Of a stretch of 64,000 nucleotides of DNA, positions 45,318 through 55,783 are shown piece by piece. The translations under genes and the position numbers were made by a program. Origin of the DNA: Laburnicola sp. R22_1 (lineage: Eukaryota; Ascomycota; Dothideomycetes; Pleosporales; Didymosphaeriaceae); the NCBI GenBank assembly GCA_014281115.1, contig JACONQ010000010.1:1054001-1118000 (forward strand). The letters are read 5' to 3'. The notes under the pieces were generated by a model. The model was not told the DNA's origin and did not search any database. It saw only the letters and a program-made list of their open reading frames with translations. Positions within the stretch are counted from its first letter, which is position 1; every line of letters begins with the position of its first letter.

Positions 45318-45984
45318 ATGTCCGGCGAATTGCAGACCATCCCCGCACGACATGGCGTGGCTACCTTCGTGCCAAATGGAAGGACCATCAAAATTATAAA
45401 CACGTATGGGAAGCAGGTGGTCAGCATATGGGCCTTTGGTTTGGGTGCACCACCGGAAGAGGGAGACGAAGAGGAGGAACAAGAAGAGATCGAAGGCAAG
45501 GTCGATGAGTTAAAGGAAGAGCTGGAAAAAGGTGGCGAGAATGGGAAAGGGGCACAGGCTGGCACTGTGAAGGAGGAAATCACTGAAAGCGGAGGATAAA
45601 AGCGGGGACGATACGAAAGAGGCACGGGCAGAGGCAGAAGTAGATGGAAAAGCCGAAGCAGGTGCTGCGAAGGACGAGGACAAAGGTGTGGACAACGCGG
45701 AAGCAAAACCAAAGGAGACGGGAGAGGGTAAGGTTGAGGAGGCGCAGAAGCCGAAGGAAGATTCGGATGACCCCCCCGAGCAAGCACCGGACGCACCTAG
45801 TAACGAAAAGACCACCAGCAAAAAAACTGATAAGCGAACATGGTCATCCTACCTCCCTTCCATCCCGTATCGCTCCAAGAACCAGAATAAAAACCAAGCA
45901 GACGCGCAAAGCAAGGAAGCCGAGAAATCCGAAAAATACCCTGACCCCTGCCTGCCTACCTGCATCGATTTCACTTCCCTGTAA
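45318..45984 (+). pseudogene. DUF1989 (urea carboxylase-associated family) gene, truncated and frameshifted
   Basis: The N-terminal family block is intact: MSGELQTIPARHGVATFVPN then GRTIKIINTYGKQVVSIWAF. A long Glu/Lys-rich insert follows. Its frame ends at TAA 45597-45599, while the neighbouring frame continues the same acidic composition (KAEDKSGDDTKEARAEAE) through to KRTWSSYLPSIPYRSKNQNK and a stop at 45984. The SYLPSIPYR block is also what I expect in fungal members, but the catalytic-type second half, with the conserved Thr-Arg and Cys motifs, is absent here and downstream. One indel plus loss of the 3' half explains the pattern. An unrecognised intron could replace the frameshift but not the missing domain. 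Confidence 0.65.
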
Positions 45985-46297
45985 CCTCCTCGTATTCTTA
46001 CTTTTGGATAATATGTATATGCACTAGCGGACCGAGCTCCCGGTAATGGCACTGTAGTGCCGGGGTATTGTATTGGAGTATTGTACTATTCTTAACTTGG
46101 TAATCAAGCGTGTTGAAACTGTGCATGCGTATTGCGGAATAGACATCTCAGTTGACGCGATGACAATACCTTTTGATTTTAGCAGTCACCAACAGCCAGC
46201 CAGCTAACTAATGAAAATAAAGAAAAAATATTGAAGCCCAACCCTCATCATGCTCCGTCCTCGCTGGTATCATTCCTCCACAGGCCCGTCCCCCATC
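45985..46297. other. convergent intergenic region
   Basis: Between the DUF1989 remnant and the 3' end of the secreted repeat precursor. An inverted pair GGTAATGGCACTG/CAGTGCC-like near 46041-46062 could form a small hairpin. No gene is supported. Confidence 0.35.
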
Positions 46298-47901
46298 TCA
46301 CGCCTTCAGCGCACAGTCTGAGGACGGTACACACGTGTACGTCGGACATCCCAAATGCAAAGTCTTCGTCACAGGCATGCACACGCTCTTCGTCGCCGTC
46401 GGCCTCCTACTCGGCTTCGCAACCGTGGTAATAGTAACGACCGTCTTCTCAATCTCCCTAACCTGCACCGCTCCCACCTTGCAGCCCACAAGCCCATGCG
46501 GACAAACAGGCGGCGGCACACACGGCGACACAACCGTCTTGGTAACCGTAGCGCAAGAGCTCACAAGCGGTGTCGACACGTGTCCCGTGATCGAAGGACG
46601 AGACTTATGCGTCTTCATCGTAGTCGGACGTTGCATTTCCCCATCGCGACGCCCCCACGAGATAGTCGCGGTGGGTGGAACCAAGGTGATTTGATCGCTG
46701 GGCGTCGGATCCTGAGGGAAGACTTCGGTAGGACCGTCGTCTTCTTGTCGCTTACCCCAGGAGACCCAATTCTCGGTGCTCTTTGGGGGTTTGGGCGACT
46801 TTTTGGTAGTTGATGGTTTTTTTAGACCGAATGTTGGGACGGCTTCTTCGCGCTTTCCCCAGCTAAAGGAGACCTCAGGGGGCTGGATGCCGATGGAATT
46901 GGAGGGCGTAGGCATAGGGCCAACGGGCAAGTCTACTGGGCTATCTGGATCTTCTGGCTCGTCTGGATATTCGGGGTCTTCGGGGTCTTCTGGCATGGGA
47001 AAGTCAGTCGGCTCGGGTTCGTCTTCTTGTCGCTTGCCCCAGCTGAAAGACACTTGAGGAGGCTGGATGCCGATACTGTCTGAAGGAGTGGGCACAGGAA
47101 AGGACGGGAAGACTATAGGGCCTTCTGGGTCTTCTGGATCCTCGGGATCTTCAGAGCCAGGAAAATCGGTAGGTTCTGGGTCCTCGTCCTCTTGTCTCTT
47201 GCTCCAACTAGGATAGCCCTTTGTTGAAGTCTTGTGAGATGGACTTGGTGGCCATGGCTTCCTGGTAGTCTTCGGAGGTCGAGGACCGTCCCAAGAGACG
47301 GAGTAAGTAGGGGGATTGAGGCTGATCACATTTGTCGGTCGTGACTGAGGGTCTTCCTGTGCCTTGCCCCAGCTGACTGTGTAACTCACATACCCCTTCG
47401 TTGAGGACTTCCGGGTCGGCCTTGGGGGGCAAGGCTTCTTCGTAGGCTTCCTAGTAGTCTTCGGAGGTCGAGGACCATCCCAAGAGACTGAGAAACTGGG
47501 AGGGTTGAGGCTGATGACATTACTCGGAGATGGCTGGGGCGTTTCTGGATCTTCTGGATCTTCCGGATCCTCAGGGTCGTCAGAATGAGGTTCTTCCGTT
47601 GGAGCGGGGCTGCCGTCCCAGCTGATGGTGGCCGATGGTGGGCCAAGGGAAATCTGGTCGCTGGGCTGTGGTGCAGGGTACTCTGGCTCCTCGGGCTCTT
47701 CGGTAGCAACCGGTAAGGGTTGATCCCAGCTTACTGAGTGCGAGGGTGGTGTAAGGTCAGTTTGAGCCTCCGGCTCTGGGAGGGCAGCAGGAATTGCGCG
47801 GATGCTATGAATGTTAGTATATGTTGTGTATGGTGAGCTTGATCTGTTTACCTAGCAACAAGGCCGAACAGAACAAGCACGGTGCTCCGTGAAGGCGCCA
47901 T
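46298..47901 (-). CDS. secreted repeat precursor with W-G-Lys-Arg motifs and Cys-rich C-terminus
   Basis: Exons 47852-47901 and 46298-47804 give 518 aa; the intron (GTAAAC...ACTAAC...TAG) splits the leader. Residues 1 to about 20 (MAPSRSTVLVLFGLVAS...) are a signal peptide. The body has about ten copies of a Trp-centred word. Early copies read PPSHSVSWD, PPSATISWD, PPSFSVSWD and PPTYSVSWD. Later ones read SWSKR (about 216-220), QPPQVSFSWGKR (ends 275), QPPEVSFSWGKR (ends 335), ENWVSWGKR (ends 369) and PPTATISWGRR (ends 403). Lys-Arg/Arg-Arg are Kex2 sites; each is followed by an acidic spacer such as QEDEPEPTDFP and a Pro/Glu/Asp run. The last 85 residues hold eight Cys, possibly a separate folded domain. 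Peptide-precursor function is inferred; no family recognised and no RiPP-type tailoring gene is nearby. Confidence 0.85.
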
Positions 47902-49026
47902 TTCGACAACCTGTCCAGACAAACTTGATTTTTAATGGGAAATGCGATCGCTACTCCACAATGTAATCATCGAGCGAGCCCCGTTGGTGTTATACGACGT
48001 TCTACCATCAGCCTCACCGGGCCACACAACCAGAGCACTATATGGCAAATGAAAGATACGGAAGGCAATTCTCGCTGTCGTACCTAGGGTTAGCCGTCTT
48101 TCACGTGCTATAAATTGGAAATCTGCGTCTACGGTCTGTAGAGACAAGCGGTTTCTGTTCCAGGTTCTACGTCCAACGCCGCACCTCGAGCTGCATACCA
48201 GTAACGCTTGTTGAGGGTGGAGCTTAGACAATGGTTGACCGTGGCATGATTGGAAAATCTAATATTAGCAATGCGGTGCAACGACGGAAGCAAAGAGGGA
48301 CTGTGATTCGATGATATGGATAGGGACATGGGAAGAATAGAGTACTGCTTGTATGCGTATATTGCTGAATATTTGACTAGACCGCAAGGGCAGTCCGGCG
48401 TCAGCCGAACGATATCGCAACATGGGTTAGAGCGTTAGCGAGGCCCTTGCATACTGCAGGGTCGAGCAAAAGAACTAGTGCACCGCCAACGCCGACATGT
48501 GCTCGCATAAGGTTTCTGCGTCAGTCGATCTAGAAGCCGATAGATCCTCGTGTTCTGCCATCCTCAAAGTTGAGATGGAAGCTGAGAATTTCTTCCCTAC
48601 AAAGAAGCCACCGCATCAGCCAAGTCGAATGAGAATGAAGCTACCACAGCCGTGGCTGGATGCAAGAAATATCGACTGCTCTATACAGCCGTATTGGTAT
48701 TGTCTCTCGAAAGTGATGTCTCTCCCAGACGAGCTAAATCAACATTGTCTGTTCGAGAATGATCCTTAGAGATTAGTAAACCCGGAGCTTTGCTGGAAGG
48801 TTTTCTACGATGGGTTTCTCTAGGATACCTCAATGACAAGACGCTCATTCTCATAGCCCATAGTAGGTATAGAAAAGACGAGCCAGCTGCCCAAGAGGTC
48901 TGGGTCTTCACACCCCCTTGGCCGTCTCCTTTGTATTATGTATCCTGGGGTAACCCAGGGTTGGTCTGTCTGGCATGATCGGCGAGTGGTCATTCAACTC
49001 GACAGCTCGATCGTGACTATTACAGT
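47902..49026. other. intergenic
   Basis: About 1.1 kb between the secreted precursor promoter and the 3' end of the QRI7 gene. Short frames on both strands have no family features. Confidence 0.4.
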
Positions 49027-50482
49027 TCAGGACGTCCTCTCCACAGGTGGAGAGAGCAATTGGTCAAGTGGCCATTTGCGCAGAGCACGAATACTGAGCG
49101 GGTCTGTGATGCCAGCTTGATACATCTCCATTCCAGCCCAAGCGATCATCGCAGCATTATCCGAACAGAGGATTGGTGGAGGGAAGACGAGTTTTACCCC
49201 GTCATGCCCGTGCGCGCACAGCGTGCTGGCGAGGATGTAACGCAGATAGGAATTGGCAGCGACACCCCCAGCCATAACGATAGTCGAGACAGGAGTATGC
49301 TGCAATCCGTGTACGACGCGTGCGGCAACGTGTTCAAAGGCTGCGCGCATGGAGAACTGGGCCATATCTCTCCGTTCCTCCAGGCTAATCTGTTTAGGCG
49401 AGCGTTCTATTTTTGTAATCTTGCCAGTCGAGTGATCAAACTGGTAGCGAACAGCACGCTCGACGGCAGTCATCAAGCCCGAAAAGCTCATCTCCAGGCT
49501 TTTGTACTTTAGTCCACCGGATGCTTTGGCCAGTGGTTGATTGAAGGCCCATCCCCATTTGGACACATTCCGCTGCAGCGCTTCTTCGTGGTTCTTTGGG
49601 GCGCGATACGCATATCGCGATACGTACTCCCGACAGTACTCGGCAGCTGTTTTGTTGTCCGCGCTACGCCGAGAAGCGTTGTCGTTTGGAAAAGCAAAGC
49701 TCTCGAGGAGCGCACCGTACATGGTATTGCCGGCCTTCTGTAGTACATGTTCCGGAAGCACAGCACGCGCTATTTTGTCCACACATTCTCCAACCGCCAC
49801 GTCGCTCGTTCCTCCCAGAATGTTGTGATGGGTAAGGGCTGCCGAGTGAATAAGGAGTGTATGTCCACCCGAAGCGAGCACCGAGAGGAAGGGAAATTCA
49901 GGCTCAACAGAAATGCCAGCCGAAGCGTTAGTGTCCCCAGGCACCTCTTCAAACGGCCGCGTATGTTCAGACGATTCCAAAGCCGCGACCAGACGTGGTG
50001 TGAGCGCATGGGCTTGCATGTGGTGGACGCCCACAAGCGGTACCTGGTGTAACAATGAGCATTGCTCGTCCTGGAAACCCTAAACACCATACCTGCCACG
50101 CCACGGCAAGGCCCTTCGCTGTATCGAGTCCAGTGAAGAGATTCGAACGCATGCCGGGGCCTCGGGTCACGGATATGAAATCCGGACGCCTGTTCTGCGG
50201 TAGGAAGTCGACTGCTTCGCTCACCAGCTTGGCAAGGTTCTCCTGATGCGACTCCAGGGCGGCAAGCGGATGGACGCCATGGAAGGCGGCGTTGTCCGCG
50301 GTGACCTTCTTGTGGAAGTGTAGCCTGGCTGTGGTCGCACCCCCACTCGGGGTCTTCTTTTCGAGGACTGCTACCGCGGTATCATCGCAAGACGTCTCGA
50401 TGGCCAGCGTCGTGAGATATCGTGGGCGAGGCAGCAGGCGGGAGGCAGCGGCGCCGTGGAGGACAGTCGGGCGCACGCGCAT
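49027..50482 (-). CDS. mitochondrial tRNA N6-adenosine threonylcarbamoyltransferase (QRI7/OSGEPL1)
   Basis: Transfers the threonylcarbamoyl group to A37 of ANN-decoding tRNAs in mitochondria (t6A synthesis). Exons 50093-50482 and 49027-50043 give 468 aa, joined in phase 0 at WQ-VPLVGVHHMQAH. A presequence-like leader (MRVRPTVLHGAAASRLLPRP) precedes LTTLAIETSCDDTAVAVLEK. Kae1/TsaD motifs follow: ALESHQENLAKLV, ISVTRGPGMRSNLFTGLDTAKGLAVA, GVHHMQAHALTPR (metal-binding His), SVLASGGHTLL, GECVDKIAR, SFSGL, VMAGGVAANSYLR and ILCSDNAAMIAWAG. Two acidic or charged inserts are longer than in bacterial TsaD. Divergent from the patatin-type gene. Confidence 0.95.
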
Positions 50483-50834
50483 GGGCGGCCAGATAGAATG
50501 CTTGACGGCCGGTTCCGGGCCGTGGTGTGGTGGTGTAGTGGTGTGGTGGTGTAGACGGTGTAGTACGTATCCGGGGGCAGCGCACCGTGATGGTGGGCGT
50601 GCGGGAATCGTCTGACGCGCCCCGAGACGCGATGCAACTGCAATGCGGGTGGCTCGGTCGCGTGTAGCAAGCGAAAGCTTGGAAGCAAGTGAAAAGCCGT
50701 GCCGATCCTCCCGAGGTCCCTGCATGGGAACGCCCAGTGCTCACGTACGTCACTCGCAGACCAGCGCCGACGCCGCGGCAGCACCAAAAGACACAACACC
50801 ACGACTATGCACATGCACATGCACGTCTCTTCCT
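50483..50834. promoter_or_regulatory. bidirectional promoter region, QRI7 / patatin-type lipase
   Basis: 352 bases between divergent ATGs. Includes TGGTGTGGTGGTGTAG-like TGG/GTG repeats near 50520-50555 and three ACATGC/CATGCACATGCAC copies just before the lipase start. The lipase frame is open back to 50643, so part of this interval may be coding if an upstream ATG is used. Confidence 0.45.
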
Positions 50835-53501
50835 ATGGCTGACGTCAAAAAGGACACCGACGGACCGCAGCCCGACAGCAAAGATGCCTTCGACCCGACC
50901 CTCCTCCCCGACTTCGGCACCGACTTCATCCCCGACCGGGACCTCGCCGAGTTCGCAAAGGCACTGCAGGCCCCCGAGACCTCGCCCTCCACCGAGGACT
51001 TGACCGCGGTCCAGCACGAGCCGCAAAAGTTCATCACCGCACTCAACGACTGGCGGCCGGTCCACCAGCGCGTGCGGCGGCGGAAGAAGAGCAAAAAGCC
51101 CCCCCGCCGCGGCAAGGACGAGACGCGCGAGGGCATCTTCTATGAAGTGCTCAAGTACCCGCTGCTCCTTCTCGTCTTCGGCTGGCTGCTCTTCCTGAGC
51201 GTCGCCTACGTCCTCACGCGCTTCTACATCTCCCTCTACGAACGCTCCGTGACGTGGCGCGGCCGCCGCCAACAGCTGCGCCGGCAGCTGCAGGTCGCAA
51301 GGACGTACGAGGACTGGATAAAGGGAGCAAAGCAGCTGGATACATACTTGGGCAACGATGGATGGAAGGAGAAGCCCGAATATGCCTACTACGACAGTAA
51401 AACAGTGCATAGGGTGCATCAGCAGATGGCAAAGTTGCGTCAGCAGGCCGAGTCGAATGAGAATCTAAAGCCAGGAACGAAGGGCGCCAGCCAGTCCAAG
51501 GCCGTCGACGAGCTACGGAGTCTCTTGGAGGCCTGCATCAAGAACAACTTTGTGGGATTCGAGAACCCGCGATTATACAGCGAGACGTACTACGGGTCCA
51601 AGAATCTGGTCCAGGAATTCGTCGATGAGTCGGAAAGATCGCTGTTGTTCCTCCTGAACTCCTCGCAACTCGACCACGAGAGTAAAAGGGCCATGTTCAA
51701 GCATCTCAGCACAAATTTCGGCCGCACAGCTCTGTGTCTTTCTGGCGGAGCCACCTTTGCCTACTACCACTTTGGAGTAGCAAAGGCACTTCTGGACGCA
51801 GGCCTGATGCCCGAAGTCATTACAGGGACGTCAGGTGGAGCTCTTGTTGCCGGTTTGCTGTGTACTAGGACAGACGACGAGTTGAAGCAGTTGCTTGTTC
51901 CTGCACTCGCCCATCGCATCACTGCATGCCACGACAGCTTCTGGGTCTGGTTCAAGAGATGGCGTCTTACGGGAGCTAGGTTCGACAGCGTGGACTGGGC
52001 GAAGCGCTGCTCTTGGTTCACAAGGGGGAGCATGACTTTTAGGGAAGCATATCAGAGAACGGGCCGTATACTGAACGTTTCTTGCGTGCCGTCGGACCCT
52101 CACTCGCCAACCATCCTCGCCAACTACCTGACGGCTCCCGATTGCGTCATCTGGTCGGCGGTGCTCGCGTCTGCTGCAGTGCCTGGTATTCTCAACCCTG
52201 TGGTACTGATGAAGAAGGACAAAGATGGCACACTATCTCCCTACTCCTTCGGTCACAAATGGAAGGACGGAAGCTTGCGGACCGACATCCCTCTCAAGAC
52301 ACTCAATCTGCACTTCAACGTTCGGTTCTCCATCGTTAGCCAGGTCAACCCGCACATCAACATATTCTTTTTCTCTTCCCGAGGGACTGTAGGCCGTCCA
52401 GTCATGCATCGCCGAGGGCGCGGGTGGCGTGGTGGATTCATTGGGTCTGCGTTAGAACAGTACATAAAGCTCGACCTCAATAAATGGCTAAAGGTACTGC
52501 GTCATCTGGAACTGTTACCAAGACCCCTCGGTCAAGACTGGAGTGAAATCTGGCTGCAGCGCTTCAGTGGCACCATCACCATCTGGCCAAAAACTGTTCC
52601 ATCAGACTTTCCCTACATTCTCACTGATCCAACACCCGAACGTCTGGCGAGGATGATCCATGTCGGCCAACTTTGCACATTCCCCAAACTCCAGTTTATC
52701 GCCAACCGCGCAAAGCTGGAGCGTGTTATACAGCAAGGCCGGCGACAATTCCGCCCTAGGAGCGGCCAGGACGGTGTTCTTGCGCCTATCCTATCAGACA
52801 ACGATCTCCAAAGTCTATTGAGGCGCTCCAAGAAGGACCAATCTGAGCACCCTGCGCCATATCCTCTTTCCGACACCGAAACCTCATCTTCCGCCGGACC
52901 CTCACGTCCCGGATCACCCGTTGACCTCCCGCTCGGCTTCTCCTTCACAACAAAGCAAAAGAAGGCCCCAGCGCACCTCACCACTGATCCATCTCGACGA
53001 CCGGGCCTTCGAGCGCCACCCGACAGCCCCTCCCTGAGCAAGCGCCTCTCCGGCTGGTGGTCATCGCTCTCCCCGCGAGACGCCAACAACTCCTCCCTCT
53101 CGACAGCACGCCCACGCCCACGACCCTGGCCCAATGGGCCCAATTCTCCTCCTCCCGCTTCCCCACTCGCCAATCATCGCCCAAACTCCATGTTTGAGCT
53201 CCGTCCACCGCAGCCGGTCCACTCTGGCTCCGCGCAACCAAAGTTAGGCTCGACATCACCGCGCCAGAGCAGAGGTCTCCTCAATGAGATCAGGAGGCAG
53301 AGCAGAGTCTTTGGGGGTTATGAGTCTGACAATGATGACGCATTGGCTGACTTTGGTGATGCGAGGCAGAGATATGATGACAGGGATGATGTAAATGGTG
53401 GGGCAGACGATTACGTAGGGGATGACGAAGATGAGGAGGGCGATGGGCACATTCAGAGTGTGGGGCTGGGGCTGGGGCTTGAGGGCAGACCGCAGGAGTG
53501 A
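50835..53501 (+). CDS. patatin-like triacylglycerol lipase/acyltransferase (TGL4/TGL5 type)
   Basis: Single exon, 888 aa from ATG 50835; ATG 50643 would add 64 Ser/Ala/Arg-rich residues and is less likely. These enzymes hydrolyse stored triacylglycerol at lipid droplets, some with lysophospholipid acyltransferase activity. A hydrophobic segment at about 109-132 (LLLLVFGWLLFLSVAYVL) is flanked by basic residues. The DUF3336-like region (RTYEDWIKGAKQLDTYLG) precedes the patatin domain: LCLSGGATFAYYHFGVAKAL (oxyanion), nucleophile Ser333 in GTSGGALVAGLL, and the dyad Asp478 in WKDGSLRTDIP. The C-terminal 250 residues are Ser/Pro-rich and end in a Glu/Asp-rich stretch, probably disordered and regulatory. 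Confidence 0.94.
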   Translation: MADVKKDTDGPQPDSKDAFDPTLLPDFGTDFIPDRDLAEFAKALQAPETSPSTEDLTAVQHEPQKFITALNDWRPVHQRVRRRKKSKKPPRRGKDETREGIFYEVLKYPLLLLVFGWLLFLSVAYVLTRFYISLYERSVTWRGRRQQLRRQLQVARTYEDWIKGAKQLDTYLGNDGWKEKPEYAYYDSKTVHRVHQQMAKLRQQAESNENLKPGTKGASQSKAVDELRSLLEACIKNNFVGFENPRLYSETYYGSKNLVQEFVDESERSLLFLLNSSQLDHESKRAMFKHLSTNFGRTALCLSGGATFAYYHFGVAKALLDAGLMPEVITGTSGGALVAGLLCTRTDDELKQLLVPALAHRITACHDSFWVWFKRWRLTGARFDSVDWAKRCSWFTRGSMTFREAYQRTGRILNVSCVPSDPHSPTILANYLTAPDCVIWSAVLASAAVPGILNPVVLMKKDKDGTLSPYSFGHKWKDGSLRTDIPLKTLNLHFNVRFSIVSQVNPHINIFFFSSRGTVGRPVMHRRGRGWRGGFIGSALEQYIKLDLNKWLKVLRHLELLPRPLGQDWSEIWLQRFSGTITIWPKTVPSDFPYILTDPTPERLARMIHVGQLCTFPKLQFIANRAKLERVIQQGRRQFRPRSGQDGVLAPILSDNDLQSLLRRSKKDQSEHPAPYPLSDTETSSSAGPSRPGSPVDLPLGFSFTTKQKKAPAHLTTDPSRRPGLRAPPDSPSLSKRLSGWWSSLSPRDANNSSLSTARPRPRPWPNGPNSPPPASPLANHRPNSMFELRPPQPVHSGSAQPKLGSTSPRQSRGLLNEIRRQSRVFGGYESDNDDALADFGDARQRYDDRDDVNGGADDYVGDDEDEEGDGHIQSVGLGLGLEGRPQE

Positions 53502-53757
53502 GTGTAAGCCCTCGCGATCAAGTATTGCTAGTCTATTATGACTCGACAGGTTCGGTAGAGTGCGTACATCGTATTAGATCAAAGCATCCTAAGATCCAAA
53601 AAAAAGTTTAATGTATTTCGCTATTTGGGTATCTCAATGTCATGTTATCGTGATGTAGTCCGCTAGTGCACCTGGGCGTGCTCCATAATGCCCACTCATA
53701 ACCCATGCTGATTCGAGTCATAAACACTTTTGTAGTAGGAAAGACAAATATGTGCGG

Positions 53758-55491
53758 TCAGCCTTGGGCGGTGTGCGTGTTGTATTGCTGGACCGGTGCC
53801 AGCATATCCCTCTGAAAAGACTCTTGCAGGTCTCTGCTAGAGGTGAAGCCGGGCACGTCCAAGTCCATTTCCTCGCCAAACAGTTCCACATCAAAGTCCG
53901 GATCAATGCCATACTGGACCTCGTTTGCCTTGCCAAGGCCAGCCTGGTCGCCAAAGTACATCGGGGTCTGCGGTACGCTAGGTTCTGTAGACCCGACCAT
54001 AGACAGATCCTGTTGGTCTAGACCACCAATCCAGAACTGTCCGCCAGTTATAGCATCGCGTTCGAGGAGGGCAGCCTGAACATCGGCGTCGGTATAGTCG
54101 TGCACGGCTTTTAGGTGACGTTTTAGGTCGCGGTCCATGGCGAAACGAACAGGGCAATCAGCCATCAAGCATGGCACAGGCCTTCCCTCCTCATACCCAA
54201 CACCCGTAAGCAGAGTGAGTGCCGAAGGATCCTGTATGAGTTTCTTCCTAGGCTTGGCGAGCTTTCGGGTGGCTTTGCGATTTTGGAGGCCAAGATGGTG
54301 AGTCCGGATATGTTGCTCCAGCGATGATTTCGTCTTGAACCGCTGATCGCACGCATTTTCACCGTCCCAAGCAATCAGGTCAGGATGTTTAGATAGATGC
54401 ATTGCTTCTGGAACACACGCATATTTGTGCAAATTCTGGTGTACTTGCTGGATGTGCACTTTGAGGTTGCTCTTCCTGTTGAAGGTTCTATCGCAACCTG
54501 GATGAGTGCACGGGAAGAGCACTTGGGTTGCTGGATCAGTGTGCTGTGCTTTCATGTGTGGTCTCACGTGCTTTTGCTCTTTGAAAATTTGACCACATAT
54601 GGTGCAAGTTGGTGGGTGAACTTCCACTTTGTGGGCTTGCAGCTCGGCAGCAGTGGGGAATGTCAGCGGCTCTTTAGGGATCGTCACCACCTCCCCATTG
54701 GCGTTTTGAGTAGTTTCGAAGTCTGTGCCAGGCGTGGCGCAGGCCATGCAAAAGAAGAGTTCCTCTTCTTCATTGTGGGCCCTAGCTACATGTCGCTGGA
54801 GAGCGTTCTCGGTTTGATAACCATGAGAGCAATTCTCTCCATTTTTGGGGTCGACGTGTGTGCATGGGTAGGGTTTCTCCTCCAAATGCACTATCTTTAT
54901 GTGCGCGTCGAGTGTCTTCTGCTTCCTGAAGGGTTCATGGCACGGCGGAAAGCCAGTGCAGTAGAATTTGGACTCATGCACCTCCTTGTGTCGCAAAAGC
55001 CGGCTATTCGAGGAGAATGTCTTTCCGCATCCTTCCCATTCGCATGCAAAGTTATGTACGGTCTCGGCGGTCTCGGTGTGGGATTGTTTCAGGTGCCGCT
55101 GAAGATGGTCTTTGCGAGGGAAAGTCTTGCCACAGCCATCGTGTGTGCATTCGAACGGTCGTTCCTTGTTGTGGCTTCGTTGATGGGCTTCAAGACGACA
55201 GGGCCGGTTGAAGCGCTGCCCGCAGCCTTGGAAGTCGCAGACGTAGTTCCATGCTCTCCGAGCCTCGCTATCTGCTCGCTTCTTGCCGTTGTCGGTGAAG
55301 TTTATGATGTAGTCCTCGGAGGCGTCCGACACAGAGCCTGCCTCGCAATCGGATGCATCGTTGGAATTACTGCGGGTATCTGTGACAGTGTTGGTAAATA
55401 TGGCTTTCAGCTCATATGCGGTAGACTTACCCGTGCGAGACTTCTTCGGCAGGGCGTCGCCCAAGCCTGTGTCTTTGCGCTTGACGGACAT
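53758..55491 (-). CDS. transcription factor IIIA (5S rRNA gene factor)
   Basis: Single exon, 577 aa. TFIIIA binds the internal control region of 5S rRNA genes to recruit TFIIIC/TFIIIB and RNA polymerase III. Nine to ten C2H2 zinc fingers run from residue about 85 to 450: CDFQGCGQRFNRPCRLEAHQ, CTHDGCGKTFPRKDHLQRHL, CEWEGCGKTFSSNSRLLRHK, then more degenerate fingers with longer loops (CTHVDPKNGENC), CTICGQIFKEQKHV, CTHPGCDRTFNRKSNLKVHI and CLMADCPVRFAMDRDLKRHL. The first fingers have the regular TFIIIA linker pattern; the wide spacing before the last fingers is also seen in fungal TFIIIA. The C-terminus is acidic. Head to head with the RPB6 gene. Confidence 0.92.
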   Translation of the reverse strand: MSVKRKDTGLGDALPKKSRTGKSTAYELKAIFTNTVTDTRSNSNDASDCEAGSVSDASEDYIINFTDNGKKRADSEARRAWNYVCDFQGCGQRFNRPCRLEAHQRSHNKERPFECTHDGCGKTFPRKDHLQRHLKQSHTETAETVHNFACEWEGCGKTFSSNSRLLRHKEVHESKFYCTGFPPCHEPFRKQKTLDAHIKIVHLEEKPYPCTHVDPKNGENCSHGYQTENALQRHVARAHNEEEELFFCMACATPGTDFETTQNANGEVVTIPKEPLTFPTAAELQAHKVEVHPPTCTICGQIFKEQKHVRPHMKAQHTDPATQVLFPCTHPGCDRTFNRKSNLKVHIQQVHQNLHKYACVPEAMHLSKHPDLIAWDGENACDQRFKTKSSLEQHIRTHHLGLQNRKATRKLAKPRKKLIQDPSALTLLTGVGYEEGRPVPCLMADCPVRFAMDRDLKRHLKAVHDYTDADVQAALLERDAITGGQFWIGGLDQQDLSMVGSTEPSVPQTPMYFGDQAGLGKANEVQYGIDPDFDVELFGEEMDLDVPGFTSSRDLQESFQRDMLAPVQQYNTHTAQG

Positions 55492-55783
55492 GGCGAGTGG
55501 TCAATTACCAGCATCGTCGATGTTGGAGCGTTCGGCAAGTCCACTGGTGAATTTAATTCTTTTGCCAAGATCTTGCCAAGTTTCTAGCCGAACCGCGGCC
55601 CGCAAGACGCTAGCACGTGATTAAATCGAACTTTTTGAGCTTCGCGCAACTTCTTTGAAGGCAGTCATTCAGCGCGTCGCACCACGCCCGCACCCTCACT
55701 CCTGCCTGCGCAGGCCCGCAACCCGTGGATCCGATCGCATACCGACGCTTCACTGAAGTACCTACGTATTTATATCTGCGACG
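55492..55783. promoter_or_regulatory. bidirectional promoter, TFIIIA / RPB6
   Basis: 292 bases between divergent start codons of two parts of the transcription machinery. No TATA box is evident. GC-rich around 55590-55710. Confidence 0.5.

Noticed and set aside
54397..55587. Open frame of almost 400 codons on the plus strand
   Set aside because: It is antisense to the zinc-finger gene TFIIIA; the Cys/His codon pattern of the fingers keeps the opposite strand open.
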